A stretch of DNA of 64,000 bases from Fulvimarina manganoxydans (GTDB lineage: Bacteria > Pseudomonadota > Alphaproteobacteria > Rhizobiales > Rhizobiaceae). Both the position numbers and the translations under genes were made by a program. Positions 26,259 through 33,962 of the stretch are shown here, piece after piece. Below the pieces are notes generated by a model that ran no database searches, was not told the origin of the DNA, and saw nothing but the letters and a program-made list of their open reading frames with translations. Each line of letters begins with the position of its first letter. The first letter of the stretch is position 1. The DNA lies in NCBI RefSeq assembly GCF_900176465.1, contig NZ_FWXR01000017.1, positions 42,794-106,793 of the forward strand, given 5' to 3'.

Positions 26259-27236
26259 ATGCTGAGATATCTGGCGGCCACCGCCCTTATAGGCGCGCTC
26301 GGCCTCGCCGCGACGCCGGCTTTCGCCTACAAGATTTTCGTCTCCAACGAGAAGGGCAACGACGTCACCGTCCTGTCCTCGGAGAATTTCGAGGTCACCG
26401 ACACCTTTCCGGTGGGCCAGCGTCCCCGCGGCATTGCGGCCAGCCCGGACGGAACGCGCCTCTATGTCTGCACCTCGGACGACGACACGATCAAGGAATT
26501 CGATACCAAGACCTACGAGTTCATCCGCACCCTGCCCTCCGGGCCAGATCCGGAGCTGCTCGTCGTCTCGCCCGACGGCTCGCGCCTTTACGCCGCCAAT
26601 GAAGACGACAATCTCGTCACCATCATCGACCTGACCACCGGCTCGCGCATCGTCGAAGTGCCCGTCGGTGTCGAGCCCGAAGGCATGGGCATTTCGCCGG
26701 ACGGCCAGACGATCGTCAACACGTCGGAAACGACGAACATGGCCCATTTCATCGACAAGGACAGCCAGCAGATCACGGCCAATGTCCTCGTCGATTCGCG
26801 TCCGCGCTTTGCCCAATACAAGGCGGATGGCTCCGAAATCTGGGTTTCGGCCGAGATCGGCGGCACGGTCTCGGTCATCGATGCCGCGACCAAGGAGATC
26901 AAGCACAAGATCACCTTCGAGATCCCGGGCATTCGCTCCGAATCGATCCAGCCGGTGGGCGTGCGCATCACCTCCGATGGCACGAAGGCCTATGTGGCGC
27001 TCGGACCGGCGAACCGCGTCGCGGTCATTGATGCGAACACCTATGAGGTGCTCGACTATCTCCTCGTCGGCCAGCGCGTCTGGCAGCTCGCCTTCTCGCC
27101 CAACGAGGAATACCTGTTCACCACCAACGGCATCTCCAACGATATCTCGATCGTCGACGTGGCCGACGACGAAGTGATCCGCTCCGTCCAGGTCGGACAG
27201 CAGCCTTGGGGTGTCGCCGTGGCCGATGTCGAGTGA
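26259..27236 (+). CDS. PQQ-dependent-catabolism-associated beta-propeller protein
   Basis: A 325-aa periplasmic protein: signal peptide MLRYLAATALIGALGLAATP (cleavage after AFA), then seven or so YVTN/NHL-like blades with repeated phrases such as VSPDGSRLYAAN, ISPDGQTIVNTSE and FSPNEEYLFTTNGISND. It matches the family of propeller proteins that sits beside ABC exporters in clusters for PQQ-dependent alcohol oxidation. GGGAGGATCA precedes the ATG. It is the first gene of a four-gene set on this strand (propeller, cupredoxin-like, ABC ATPase, ABC permease). No PQQ dehydrogenase or PQQ synthesis gene is in the window. Its biochemical role is not established. Confidence 0.85.
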   Translation: MLRYLAATALIGALGLAATPAFAYKIFVSNEKGNDVTVLSSENFEVTDTFPVGQRPRGIAASPDGTRLYVCTSDDDTIKEFDTKTYEFIRTLPSGPDPELLVVSPDGSRLYAANEDDNLVTIIDLTTGSRIVEVPVGVEPEGMGISPDGQTIVNTSETTNMAHFIDKDSQQITANVLVDSRPRFAQYKADGSEIWVSAEIGGTVSVIDAATKEIKHKITFEIPGIRSESIQPVGVRITSDGTKAYVALGPANRVAVIDANTYEVLDYLLVGQRVWQLAFSPNEEYLFTTNGISNDISIVDVADDEVIRSVQVGQQPWGVAVADVE

Positions 27237-27326
27237 CATCCGCAGAGGACGCGGATCGCCAGGCGCCGTCTGGCTCCGGCGATCGCACGAGAATTTCAAT
27301 TCATCCAAAATGATCGGGAGGACATC

Positions 27327-27944
27327 ATGATCAACAGACCGCTCTGGCTCGCCTTGATGGCGTCGGTGCTCGCCTTCGCACCCATCACGGTCGCGGCGGC
27401 CCAGGACGCGAACGGCTCCAGCGCCGCGATGTCTGCTGATGACGACGACGACGATGATGACGATGACGACGCCGTTGCCGGCCACGCGGATATGCTGCCG
27501 CCGGCGAGCGAACTCAACATGGCGCCCGGTTCGGAAATGATGCCAGCGAGCGCGCTGAACGCCGATCAGATCGGCCTGCCCCCCGTCTCGCTCTCCTCGC
27601 AGATCATCACGCCACTGGTCATCGGTTCCGAAGACGATCCCTATGCCGTCAGCGCCAAGGATTTCGTCTTGAGAGCCGGTCAGCCCTATCGCTGGGACAT
27701 CGTCTCCAAGGGCGGCGTCGAATATAAGTGGCATGCGCCGGACTTCTTCCGGAACGTGTGGAACAATCAGATCGTCATCGCCGATCGCGAGATCCACATG
27801 GACGGCTCGCCCGCCTGGCTCGAATTCGACGCCCAGGGGCCGATCACGGTGCAGTTCCAGACCGTGCGTCCCGGCCGCTACGACTGGTATGTGGAAGGGC
27901 TCGAGGACGAAGGGATGAAGGGCACGATCACCATCGTTCCGTGA
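27327..27944 (+). CDS. secreted cupredoxin-like protein with poly-Asp tract
   Basis: A 205-aa exported protein. The signal peptide (1-25, ending VAAAQ) is followed by a low-complexity linker with 11 consecutive Asp, then a Met/Pro-rich stretch (LPPASELNMAPGSEMMPAS). The last 100 residues look like a single cupredoxin fold: FVLRAGQPYRWDIVSKGG, KWHAPDFFRNVW and RPGRYDWYVEGLEDEGMKGT. The first His ligand (in WHAPDFF) and a Met near the end are present, but the Cys and second His of a blue-copper site are absent (YVEGLEDEGMKG where C-x-H-M would fall). It probably belongs to the PQQ-type ABC module. The role is unknown; metal binding is uncertain. Confidence 0.75.
   Translation: MINRPLWLALMASVLAFAPITVAAAQDANGSSAAMSADDDDDDDDDDDAVAGHADMLPPASELNMAPGSEMMPASALNADQIGLPPVSLSSQIITPLVIGSEDDPYAVSAKDFVLRAGQPYRWDIVSKGGVEYKWHAPDFFRNVWNNQIVIADREIHMDGSPAWLEFDAQGPITVQFQTVRPGRYDWYVEGLEDEGMKGTITIVP
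27438..27470 (+). repeat. GAY trinucleotide repeat coding for 11 Asp
   Basis: Eleven GAT/GAC codons in a row inside the cupredoxin-like gene. The repeat is imperfect (mixed GAT and GAC) and changes in number would stay in frame, altering only the linker length. Confidence 0.9.
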
Positions 27945-28267
27945 CGCCGAGCTTCCGGCGACATGAGGTTTAGGAGGGCATTTCTGCGGCGCATGACATA
28001 ATCCTGCGGCTCAACGCCCCCTCTGCCGAACGAACCCGATCCGCCATCGCCCTTGGCTGCCTTGCCGAGGGCGATGCGGCGTTCCAAAGAGCAGTCCACG
28101 ACCTCCCGCCTGCGGGTCGTTCTGAATTCAACCGCATGAGAATTGGAACGTCTGGCTGAGACTTCGATCCCCGGACAAGCGCATGGCAAAAGGCCGCGCA
28201 TCATTTTCAAAGCCTTGGGCAAAAAGACGGTGCCCCTCGCTTTGACCTTGCTCTACAAGGAGGCGGG
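27945..28267. other. intergenic region, no gene seen
   Basis: 323 bases between the cupredoxin-like gene and the ABC ATPase gene. No terminator with a T run and no clear promoter is visible, so read-through from the upstream genes is possible. Confidence 0.45.
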
Positions 28268-29143
28268 GTGGACGTTTTTTCCGATGGGTGGGTTGGAGAG
28301 ACGGACAAAGAAAAGACCCCAACGAAGCCGACGATGAGCGGTGATGGGAGGAGGATAGATTTGAGCGAAGCGCGCGCTTTGGTGCCGGCTCTCGCGGTCG
28401 ATGGCGTCAGCCATTCCTATGGCTCCCGCAAAGCCCTGGACGATGTGTCCTTCACGGTCCCGCAGGGCTCGTTCACCGCGCTTCTCGGGCCGAACGGCGC
28501 CGGCAAGTCGACCCTGTTCTCGCTGGTGACCCGGCTCTTCAACACCCGCCATGGCGAGATCCGCATTCTCGGCTACCCGCTTCAGGGACGGCCGACGGAA
28601 GCGTTGCGCCGGCTCGGCGTTGTCTTTCAAGCCAGAACCCTCGATCTAGACCTCTCGATCCGCCAGAACCTCACCTATCACGCAGCCCTTCACGGCATGA
28701 AGCGCGGTGATGCGGACAAGCGCATCGGCGAGATTCTCGCCGGTTCCGAACTGGCCGAGCGCCTCGGGGAAAAGGCCCGCAACCTCTCCGGTGGGCAGCT
28801 GCGACGCATCGAGATCGTGCGCGCCTTCATGCATCGCCCACGTCTGATTCTCCTCGACGAGCCGACCACGGGGCTCGACATCCGCTCGCGGGCCGAGATC
28901 GTCGCCGAAGTACGCCGGCTGGTGCGTGACGAGGCCGTGTCGGTGCTCTGGGCCACCCATCTCATCGACGAGATCGATGCGAGCGATCGGGTGGTCGTGC
29001 TCCACCACGGGAAGGTTCTCGCCGAAGGCGCCGTGTCGGACGTGACGGAGGCGGAGAACGCTCAATCGATCCGAGAAGCCTTTTCGCGCCTGACCGGCTT
29101 GGCCCGCCCGAGCGAGGCTGCAGAAACGGAAACCGTCCTATGA
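28268..29143 (+). CDS. ABC transporter ATP-binding protein (PQQ-catabolism-associated type)
   Basis: A 291-aa ATPase: Walker A LLGPNGAGKSTLFSLVTRLF, Q-loop VVFQARTLD, signature NLSGGQLRR, Walker B LILLDEPTTGLD and H-loop WATHLIDEID. It is DrrA/CcmA-like, and with its neighbours fits the exporter associated with PQQ-dependent alcohol oxidation. The start is uncertain: GTG at 28268 has an excellent AAGGAGG, an ATG at 28334 lies inside, and a TTG at 28361 also follows GGAGGAGG. The domain begins at ALAVDGVSHSYGSRKALDDV, so all three are compatible. It overlaps the permease start by ATGA. The transported substrate is unknown. Confidence 0.88.
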   Translation: MDVFSDGWVGETDKEKTPTKPTMSGDGRRIDLSEARALVPALAVDGVSHSYGSRKALDDVSFTVPQGSFTALLGPNGAGKSTLFSLVTRLFNTRHGEIRILGYPLQGRPTEALRRLGVVFQARTLDLDLSIRQNLTYHAALHGMKRGDADKRIGEILAGSELAERLGEKARNLSGGQLRRIEIVRAFMHRPRLILLDEPTTGLDIRSRAEIVAEVRRLVRDEAVSVLWATHLIDEIDASDRVVVLHHGKVLAEGAVSDVTEAENAQSIREAFSRLTGLARPSEAAETETVL

Positions 29144-30030
29144 GCGAGGCCAAGATCACACCGATGGCAACACGCGAGGCAGCGCCAGCGCCTGAGGCTG
29201 CCGCCACGCCGCGCGATCTGCCGCCCTTCTCGCTCTCGGCCTATCTCACCTGCTTTTCCGGCATCGTGGGACGGGAGGGTCTGCGCTTTCTCCATCAGCG
29301 AGAGCGCTTCGTCTCGGCGCTGGTGCGCCCCCTGCTCTGGCTCTTCATCTTCGCCGCCGGCTTTCGCCAAGTGCTCGGCGTCTCGATCGTCACGCCCTAC
29401 AAGACCTACATCCTTTATGAGGTCTATATCACGCCCGGCCTGATCGGGATGATCCTCCTCTTTAACGGCATGCAGTCGTCGCTCTCCATGGTCTATGATC
29501 GGGAGACGGGCACGATGAAGACGCTGCTCGTCTCACCCCTGCCGCGCTGGTTCCTGCTCGTCTCCAAGCTCGCCGCCGGCGTCGCGGTCGGCGTTCTCCA
29601 AGTCTATGTGTTCCTGGCGATCGCCTGGTTCTGGGAGGTGCGGCCCGACTGGCCGGGCTATCTCTATGTCCTGCCGGCGATGATCCTGGCCGGCCTGATG
29701 CTCGGCTCGCTCGGCATGCTGCTCTCTTCGCTCGTCCAGCAGCTGGAGAACTTCGCGGGGATCATGAATTTCGTGATCTTCCCGATGTATTTCGCCTCCT
29801 CCGCTCTTTATCCGCTTTGGCGGGTGCAGGAATCGAGTCCGCTCCTTTATACGATCTGCCTGTTCAACCCCTTCACCCATGCGGTGGAACTCGTCCGCTT
29901 CGCGCTCTACCAGCAATTCAACCTTCAGGCCTTCCTCGTGGTCGTCGGCTGCACGGTGGCGTTTCTGGGAGCCGCCATCCTCGCCTACGATCCGGCCCGC
30001 GGCGTGATCGCCCGCAAGAAGCAGAGTTGA
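29140..30030 (+). CDS. ABC-2 type permease (PQQ-catabolism-associated)
   Basis: A 296-aa ABC-2 permease with six predicted membrane segments: one near LVRPLLWLFIFAAGFRQVLG, a long LIGMILLFNGMQSSLSMVYD, a C-terminal LVVVGCTVAFLGAAILAYDP and others between. ETGTMKTLLVSPLPRWFLLV is the typical coupling-helix region. It overlaps the ATPase gene by four bases and must form a half-exporter with it. The module location beside a PQQ-type propeller suggests efflux of a metabolite or export of a factor linked to alcohol oxidation; this is inference. Confidence 0.88.
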   Translation: MSEAKITPMATREAAPAPEAAATPRDLPPFSLSAYLTCFSGIVGREGLRFLHQRERFVSALVRPLLWLFIFAAGFRQVLGVSIVTPYKTYILYEVYITPGLIGMILLFNGMQSSLSMVYDRETGTMKTLLVSPLPRWFLLVSKLAAGVAVGVLQVYVFLAIAWFWEVRPDWPGYLYVLPAMILAGLMLGSLGMLLSSLVQQLENFAGIMNFVIFPMYFASSALYPLWRVQESSPLLYTICLFNPFTHAVELVRFALYQQFNLQAFLVVVGCTVAFLGAAILAYDPARGVIARKKQS

Positions 30031-30186
30031 GCCGATAGAGCGATGCTGGATCGCGGCCGACTTCGAAACACACGAAATCTTTGCGAGACGAAGGCCGCCA
30101 TCCTTGCGCATAAGATGATGAGACAAAGACCGGCCCGAAGCGCTTTTTGGCGCTTTATGGCAAGATGATACGGGAGGACCTCTTCC

Positions 30187-31110
30187 ATGATACCGAACCA
30201 ACGCAATCTGGTCAGCCTTGGCTTTGGAAGCCTATTGGGCACCGCTGTCGTCGCGGCTGCCCTGACACTGTCTGTCGGGTCCGTCAGCGCGCAGGACCGC
30301 GACGAATCTCAGCCGCGCGCGATCCCAGAGGGCTTCGTCCTGCCGGGTCCCGCGCCGACCAACGCCCCTAATGTCAATGCCGATGGCACCCTGCCGACGC
30401 CGGAGAACCCGGCAGCGAGCCCCGCGGGCGAAGAGGAACCCGCTGACGGCCAAGCCGCCGGCTCCGCCTCGGCGCCTTCATCCATGGGCGGCACCAATGT
30501 CGCGGCGCCGGAGACCGTCGTTGGCCCGGCATCCTCAACTTCAAATCCCATGGCCTTTGCCTCGCGCCCCGAAGAGGGCACGACCAACTGGCCCTGTGTC
30601 CAGCGCAAGGTGGAAACGATCCAGCCGGCGCAGGTCTGGGCCGGCCCCCCTCTCGACACCGGCAAGGACGTGGCCTTGACGCCCGACATGCGCTCCTTGA
30701 TCGATCGTGCCATCGCACGGCGCATCTCGGGCGAGGAAGCCCAGCAAATGGTCCGCGATTTCCTGGCAGACATTCCGGACGATCGAAAAGAGGCCGTGGG
30801 AACGGCGCTTTTTGCGGAAATGCTGCGGCGCCTCAATGCCGAACGCACTCAGATCCTTGCCGGCATCGAACGTTACGGCTCCAAGCAAAAGGCGCTTGCC
30901 GCCGCGCTTCGCAAGAAGACCGCGGAGCTCGAACGGCTGCAGCGCGAGGCGAAGGACATCACCGCCATCAACGACATGCGCGAACAGGTCGTCTGGGACA
31001 CGCGCATCTTCGACGAGCGCCGCCACTCCTTGACCTATGTCTGCGAGGTGCCGGTTCTCATCGAACAACGCGCCTTCGCCCTTGGCCGGGAAATCGGGCA
31101 GATCCTATAG
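30187..31110 (+). CDS. secreted hypothetical protein with disordered linker and coiled coil
   Basis: A 307-aa exported protein: signal peptide (about 1-35, ending GSVSAQ), a Pro/Ala/Glu-rich low-complexity linker (38-125), then a folded C-terminal part from TTNWPCVQRKVETIQPAQVW. That part has two Cys (WPCVQRK and TYVCEVPVL) that could pair, and a helical heptad-like stretch (RKKTAELERLQREAKDITA) likely to be a coiled coil. GGGAGG precedes the ATG. I do not recognise a family name. It ends at a pair of hairpins shared with ruvA transcribed towards it. No functional link to its neighbours is seen. Confidence 0.78.
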   Translation: MIPNQRNLVSLGFGSLLGTAVVAAALTLSVGSVSAQDRDESQPRAIPEGFVLPGPAPTNAPNVNADGTLPTPENPAASPAGEEEPADGQAAGSASAPSSMGGTNVAAPETVVGPASSTSNPMAFASRPEEGTTNWPCVQRKVETIQPAQVWAGPPLDTGKDVALTPDMRSLIDRAIARRISGEEAQQMVRDFLADIPDDRKEAVGTALFAEMLRRLNAERTQILAGIERYGSKQKALAAALRKKTAELERLQREAKDITAINDMREQVVWDTRIFDERRHSLTYVCEVPVLIEQRAFALGREIGQIL

Positions 31111-31126
31111 TCGCGGGTCCTTATCG

Positions 31127-31163
31127 AAGGCATTGCCTTTGAATGCCTTGCGCCATCGCAAGG
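31127..31163. terminator. two overlapping hairpins between convergent genes
   Basis: AAGGCATT-N7-AATGCCTT (31127-31149) and CCTTGCG-CCAT-CGCAAGG (31146-31163) share bases 31146-31149, so both full stems cannot form together. They lie between the convergent 30187 gene and ruvA and are likely a bidirectional terminator. Confidence 0.6.
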
Positions 31164-31178
31164 ATTGCTACGCGGCGA

Positions 31179-31805
31179 TCAGTGGTCCCGGGCTAGGGCC
31201 TTGAGGCCGAGGCGGATCAGTTGGGCGCTTGCCGCGCCCTCCCCCGCCTCCTTCAGCGCCGCCGCGACGGCGCTTGCTGCCTGCTCGCGTCCATAGCCAA
31301 GATTGGTCAAGGCCGAGACGGCGTCCGCAACGGGGGCAGTCGCAGTCCCGCCGCCGATATCGCGTTTCAGGCCGAACGCCTCTTCCGAGCCGGCCCCGGA
31401 AAAGGCCGGCGCTCGGTCCTTCAGTTCGGCGACGATGCGCTGGGCGACCTTCGGCCCGACGCCCGGCGCGCGAGCCACCATCGCCTTGTCTTGAAGCGCG
31501 ACGGCATTGGCGAGATCGCCGGCCGACAGCGTGCCGACGACCGCCAACGCCACCTTCGAGCCGACGCCCTGCACGCTCTGGAGAAGCTTGAACCATTCGC
31601 GTTCGGCAGCGCTGGTGAAGCCGTAAAGCCGGATCATGTCCTCGCGCACGATCGTCTCGATGAAGAGGATCACCGCTTCCCCCGCCCCGCCGAGCGCAGA
31701 GAGGGTGCGCGCCCCGCAATAGGCCACATAGCCGACGCCATGAACGTCGACGAGGACGTAATCTTCGCCGATCTCGTCGATCGTGCCCTTCAATTTGCCG
31801 ATCAT
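31179..31805 (-). CDS. ruvA: Holliday junction branch migration protein RuvA
   Basis: A 208-aa RuvA starting [20 protein letters not shown], with the helix-hairpin-helix pair [20 protein letters not shown] and [19 protein letters not shown], then a Gly/Ala linker and the C-terminal RuvB-contact domain ([20 protein letters not shown]). It binds the four-way junction and works with RuvB. The ATG overlaps the vapC stop (ATGA), so ruvA is coupled to the toxin gene. ruvC lies 750 bases upstream on the same strand with vapBC between. No ruvB follows: the downstream gene is convergent. Confidence 0.96.
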   Translation of the reverse strand: MIGKLKGTIDEIGEDYVLVDVHGVGYVAYCGARTLSALGGAGEAVILFIETIVREDMIRLYGFTSAAEREWFKLLQSVQGVGSKVALAVVGTLSAGDLANAVALQDKAMVARAPGVGPKVAQRIVAELKDRAPAFSGAGSEEAFGLKRDIGGGTATAPVADAVSALTNLGYGREQAASAVAAALKEAGEGAASAQLIRLGLKALARDH

Positions 31806-32215
31806 GCGGAGCCTTCCGGGGTAACGATCGCCAGATCGGGGAAATAGCTGCGATAGCGCGTGGAATCGCGTGTCAGAAGACGATGGCCGCCCACCAGGGC
31901 ATGGGCGCCGATCAGGAAGTCCGGCAGCGTGCGCTCCCGCCCCCCGCCGCGTGAGCGGTAGAGGCGGTGGGCCTTGCCCGCAATGAAACCGGCTTCGAAA
32001 GGAAGATCATCTTCCTGAAGCCTCAGCCAGCCCAGCCGCATCTTCAAATCCGCCGCTTCCAGATTCGTATGGGCGATCTCGGCCCAGACCAGTGCACTCA
32101 GGATCAAAGGTCCTGCAAGCTTTGCCTGGAACAGCGCCTCGCGAGACAGGTCGAAGTGCGGCCCGCCTGCCATCAGATCGATGAGGATATTGGAGTCAAT
32201 CAGCGTCGAGGTCAT
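31802..32215 (-). CDS. vapC: VapC-type PIN-domain ribonuclease toxin
   Basis: A 137-aa PIN protein: [16 protein letters not shown] holds the first conserved Asp (residue 7), LVWAEIAHT the conserved Glu, [17 protein letters not shown] the third acidic site and [14 protein letters not shown] the last Asp, so the metal site looks intact. VapC toxins cleave tRNA or rRNA in other species. The start at 32215 overlaps the end of vapB by 20 bases; a longer frame to 32242 is less likely because the PIN strand begins at MTSTLIDSN. The stop overlaps ruvA. The cassette splits ruvC and ruvA. Confidence 0.93.
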   Translation of the reverse strand: MTSTLIDSNILIDLMAGGPHFDLSREALFQAKLAGPLILSALVWAEIAHTNLEAADLKMRLGWLRLQEDDLPFEAGFIAGKAHRLYRSRGGGRERTLPDFLIGAHALVGGHRLLTRDSTRYRSYFPDLAIVTPEGSA

Positions 32216-32465
32216 CGCGAGGTCCTCGGAGCCAATCGACATAGGCCTTGCCGTCCATCCCTTTCGTATCTATCGATCCCCGCACCGAGTCGGACCATTT
32301 CATGAACTGGCGGCGCAACTCCTCTTCCGATTCGGACCCGGCCCGCCGCTCGAGACGCACACCATCCCCGCGATCGACGAAATCCACCTCGCTGCCGGGC
32401 TTGATGCCCAGCTTGTCGCGAATGGGTTTGGGGATCGTCACCTGGCCCTTTTCGGTTACGCGCAT
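32196..32465 (-). CDS. vapB: AbrB/MazE-fold antitoxin (VapB type)
   Basis: An 89-aa protein whose N-terminus MRVTEKGQVTIPKPIRDKLG followed by IKPGSEVDFVDRGDGVRLER is the SpoVT-AbrB swapped-hairpin DNA-binding domain; the C-terminal tail (MKWSDSVRGSIDTKGMDGKA) would wrap the toxin. The start at 32465 is backed by GAGGGTG and by homology. It overlaps vapC by 20 bases. A 20-bp palindrome 37 bases upstream is the likely site of autoregulation. Confidence 0.92.
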   Translation of the reverse strand: MRVTEKGQVTIPKPIRDKLGIKPGSEVDFVDRGDGVRLERRAGSESEEELRRQFMKWSDSVRGSIDTKGMDGKAYVDWLRGPRDDLDAD

Positions 32466-32501
32466 GGCACCCTCGCTCCGACAGGGTCCAGGCCCCACCA
32501 T

Positions 32502-32521
32502 GTAATACCTGGAGGTATTAC
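32502..32521. promoter_or_regulatory. vapBC operator palindrome
   Basis: GTAATACCT-GG-AGGTATTAC is a perfect 9-bp inverted repeat just upstream of vapB on its minus-strand coding side. Its right end touches the predicted -10 region, so VapB binding would block the promoter. Confidence 0.75.
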
Positions 32522-32547
32522 CTATGACGAAAATCAGAACAAGTCAA
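32519..32547 (-). promoter_or_regulatory. vapBC promoter
   Basis: Read on the minus strand, TTGACT (32547-32542), a 17-base spacer and TAGGTA (32524-32519) form a plausible sigma-70 promoter in the 37-base gap between the operator and the ruvC stop. This gives vapBC-ruvA its own transcription start. Confidence 0.5.
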
Positions 32548-32558
32548 GAACACAACAA

Positions 32559-33077
32559 TCAACCAAGGGACGCCAGCGCCCTTGCCTTGGCCGATTGGCG
32601 GTGGTGGCTATGGCAGATGGCGATGGCGAGTGCATCGGCTGCATCGTCGGTATTGAAGGTTGCCTTGGGCATCAGGACCTTCACCATCATGTGGATCTGG
32701 CGCTTCTCGCCATGACCGACGCCGATGACGGCCTTCTTGACGGCGTTGGGCGCATATTCGGCAACCGGCAGGCCCGCCATGGCCGGGACCAAGAGCGCGA
32801 TGCCGCGGGCCTGGCCGAGCTTGAGGGTCGCGACGGCATCCTTGTTGACGAAGGTCTGCTCCACCGCTGCTTCGTCCGGCTGGTGGGTTCGGATGATCTC
32901 GGTCAGCCCGTCATGGAGCTGGCAGAGCCGGCCGGCGAGATCGAGTGCCGCATCGGACGTGACCATTCCGCTGGCGACGAAGCGCAGCGAATTGCTCTGC
33001 GTCTCGACGACGCCCCATCCCGTGCGCCGAAGCCCCGGATCGATGCCGATAATGCGGATGGGTGCCTCCTGAAGCAT
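32559..33077 (-). CDS. ruvC: crossover junction endodeoxyribonuclease RuvC
   Basis: A 172-aa resolvase with an RNase H fold: [19 protein letters not shown] carries the first catalytic Asp, [20 protein letters not shown] the Glu, and [17 protein letters not shown] the C-terminal acidic pair. It cuts Holliday junctions as a dimer. AAGGAGG precedes the ATG. In most bacteria ruvC is followed directly by ruvA and ruvB; here vapBC intervenes. Length is normal. Confidence 0.96.
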   Translation of the reverse strand: MLQEAPIRIIGIDPGLRRTGWGVVETQSNSLRFVASGMVTSDAALDLAGRLCQLHDGLTEIIRTHQPDEAAVEQTFVNKDAVATLKLGQARGIALLVPAMAGLPVAEYAPNAVKKAVIGVGHGEKRQIHMMVKVLMPKATFNTDDAADALAIAICHSHHRQSAKARALASLG

Positions 33078-33251
33078 GATCGCCGTCCCTCCTTCTGCCT
33101 ATCATGAAGAGGAAGAAATCGCATCCGTATCGTGAACGAATCTGAAACAGGATGCGAAAAAGGCGACCCTTGCCCGAGCCTTGGCGATCATACCGTCATG
33201 ACCTTCGGCATCGCGGTGCCCGCGCCAAGGCTCCGACGAGTTCGGCAACGG

Positions 33252-33797
33252 TCAGAAGATATCGAATGGATCGAACACGCGCTCGAGAAGCCCTTCCGAG
33301 GCCCGACGCGCGCGTGCCGCTTGGCGCTCCGCGACCATCTCCTGGGTGACCGAGGCATCCCGGCGCTTCTCGTAGAAGGCATTACCGCCAGCGATCGCCA
33401 CATAATGCATGTTCGTATAGGGAAAGCTGTAGCCCGCCGTGTGGAAGAACATGGCGTGATCGCCCACATAGGCGTGGCGCGTTCCGCCGAGCACCTTGTC
33501 GGCGGTGGCGAAGGCGAGGTCCCGCCCCTTGCCCATGGGCTTGGTCAAGACACCGGGCGCGAACTGCTTGCGCTGGCCAACGACGCCGCAGACCGTGTTC
33601 GGAAATTTCGGCGATTCGACCCGGTTCATCACCACGGTGCCGACGGCGACCATTCCCTCTTCGCTGGTCCGGTTGGATTCGAAATACATGACCCGCGCCA
33701 TGCATTCATGCGCGCTCATCATCGGCGCGCGGGAGGCGCAGGCGCCGAGAAAGGCAAGCGGCAACAGTGCGAGGGCGGGCGATAGGCTCAAACGCAT
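33252..33797 (-). CDS. SleB-like cell wall hydrolase, predicted lipoprotein
   Basis: A 181-aa protein. The signal sequence ends in the lipobox LAFLGAC (Cys20), so it should be lipid-anchored. The mature domain starts ECMARVMYFESNRTSEEGMV and continues AVGTVVMNRVESPKFP, with the conserved Glu of the SleB/CwlJ (Hydrolase_2) lytic transglycosylase family, then YSFPYTNMHYVAIAGGNAFY. Its target would be peptidoglycan in the periplasm. The ATG at 33797 follows GAGGAG, against a much longer frame. Lipobox, domain and start agree. Confidence 0.88.
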   Translation of the reverse strand: MRLSLSPALALLPLAFLGACASRAPMMSAHECMARVMYFESNRTSEEGMVAVGTVVMNRVESPKFPNTVCGVVGQRKQFAPGVLTKPMGKGRDLAFATADKVLGGTRHAYVGDHAMFFHTAGYSFPYTNMHYVAIAGGNAFYEKRRDASVTQEMVAERQAARARRASEGLLERVFDPFDIF

Positions 33798-33962
33798 GGA
33801 GACACTCCTCGATGCGACGATCGTAAGTGCCTCAAATTGCATGCGCTCCGTTAATCTCACCTCAATGAAGGTGGTTAATAGGGCGCGCTTAGCGAGATCG
33901 GCACGGCGATAGCCTTCAGGCCGCGCGCGCGGTATCCTCGATGACGACCGACGGAGGTTCGC

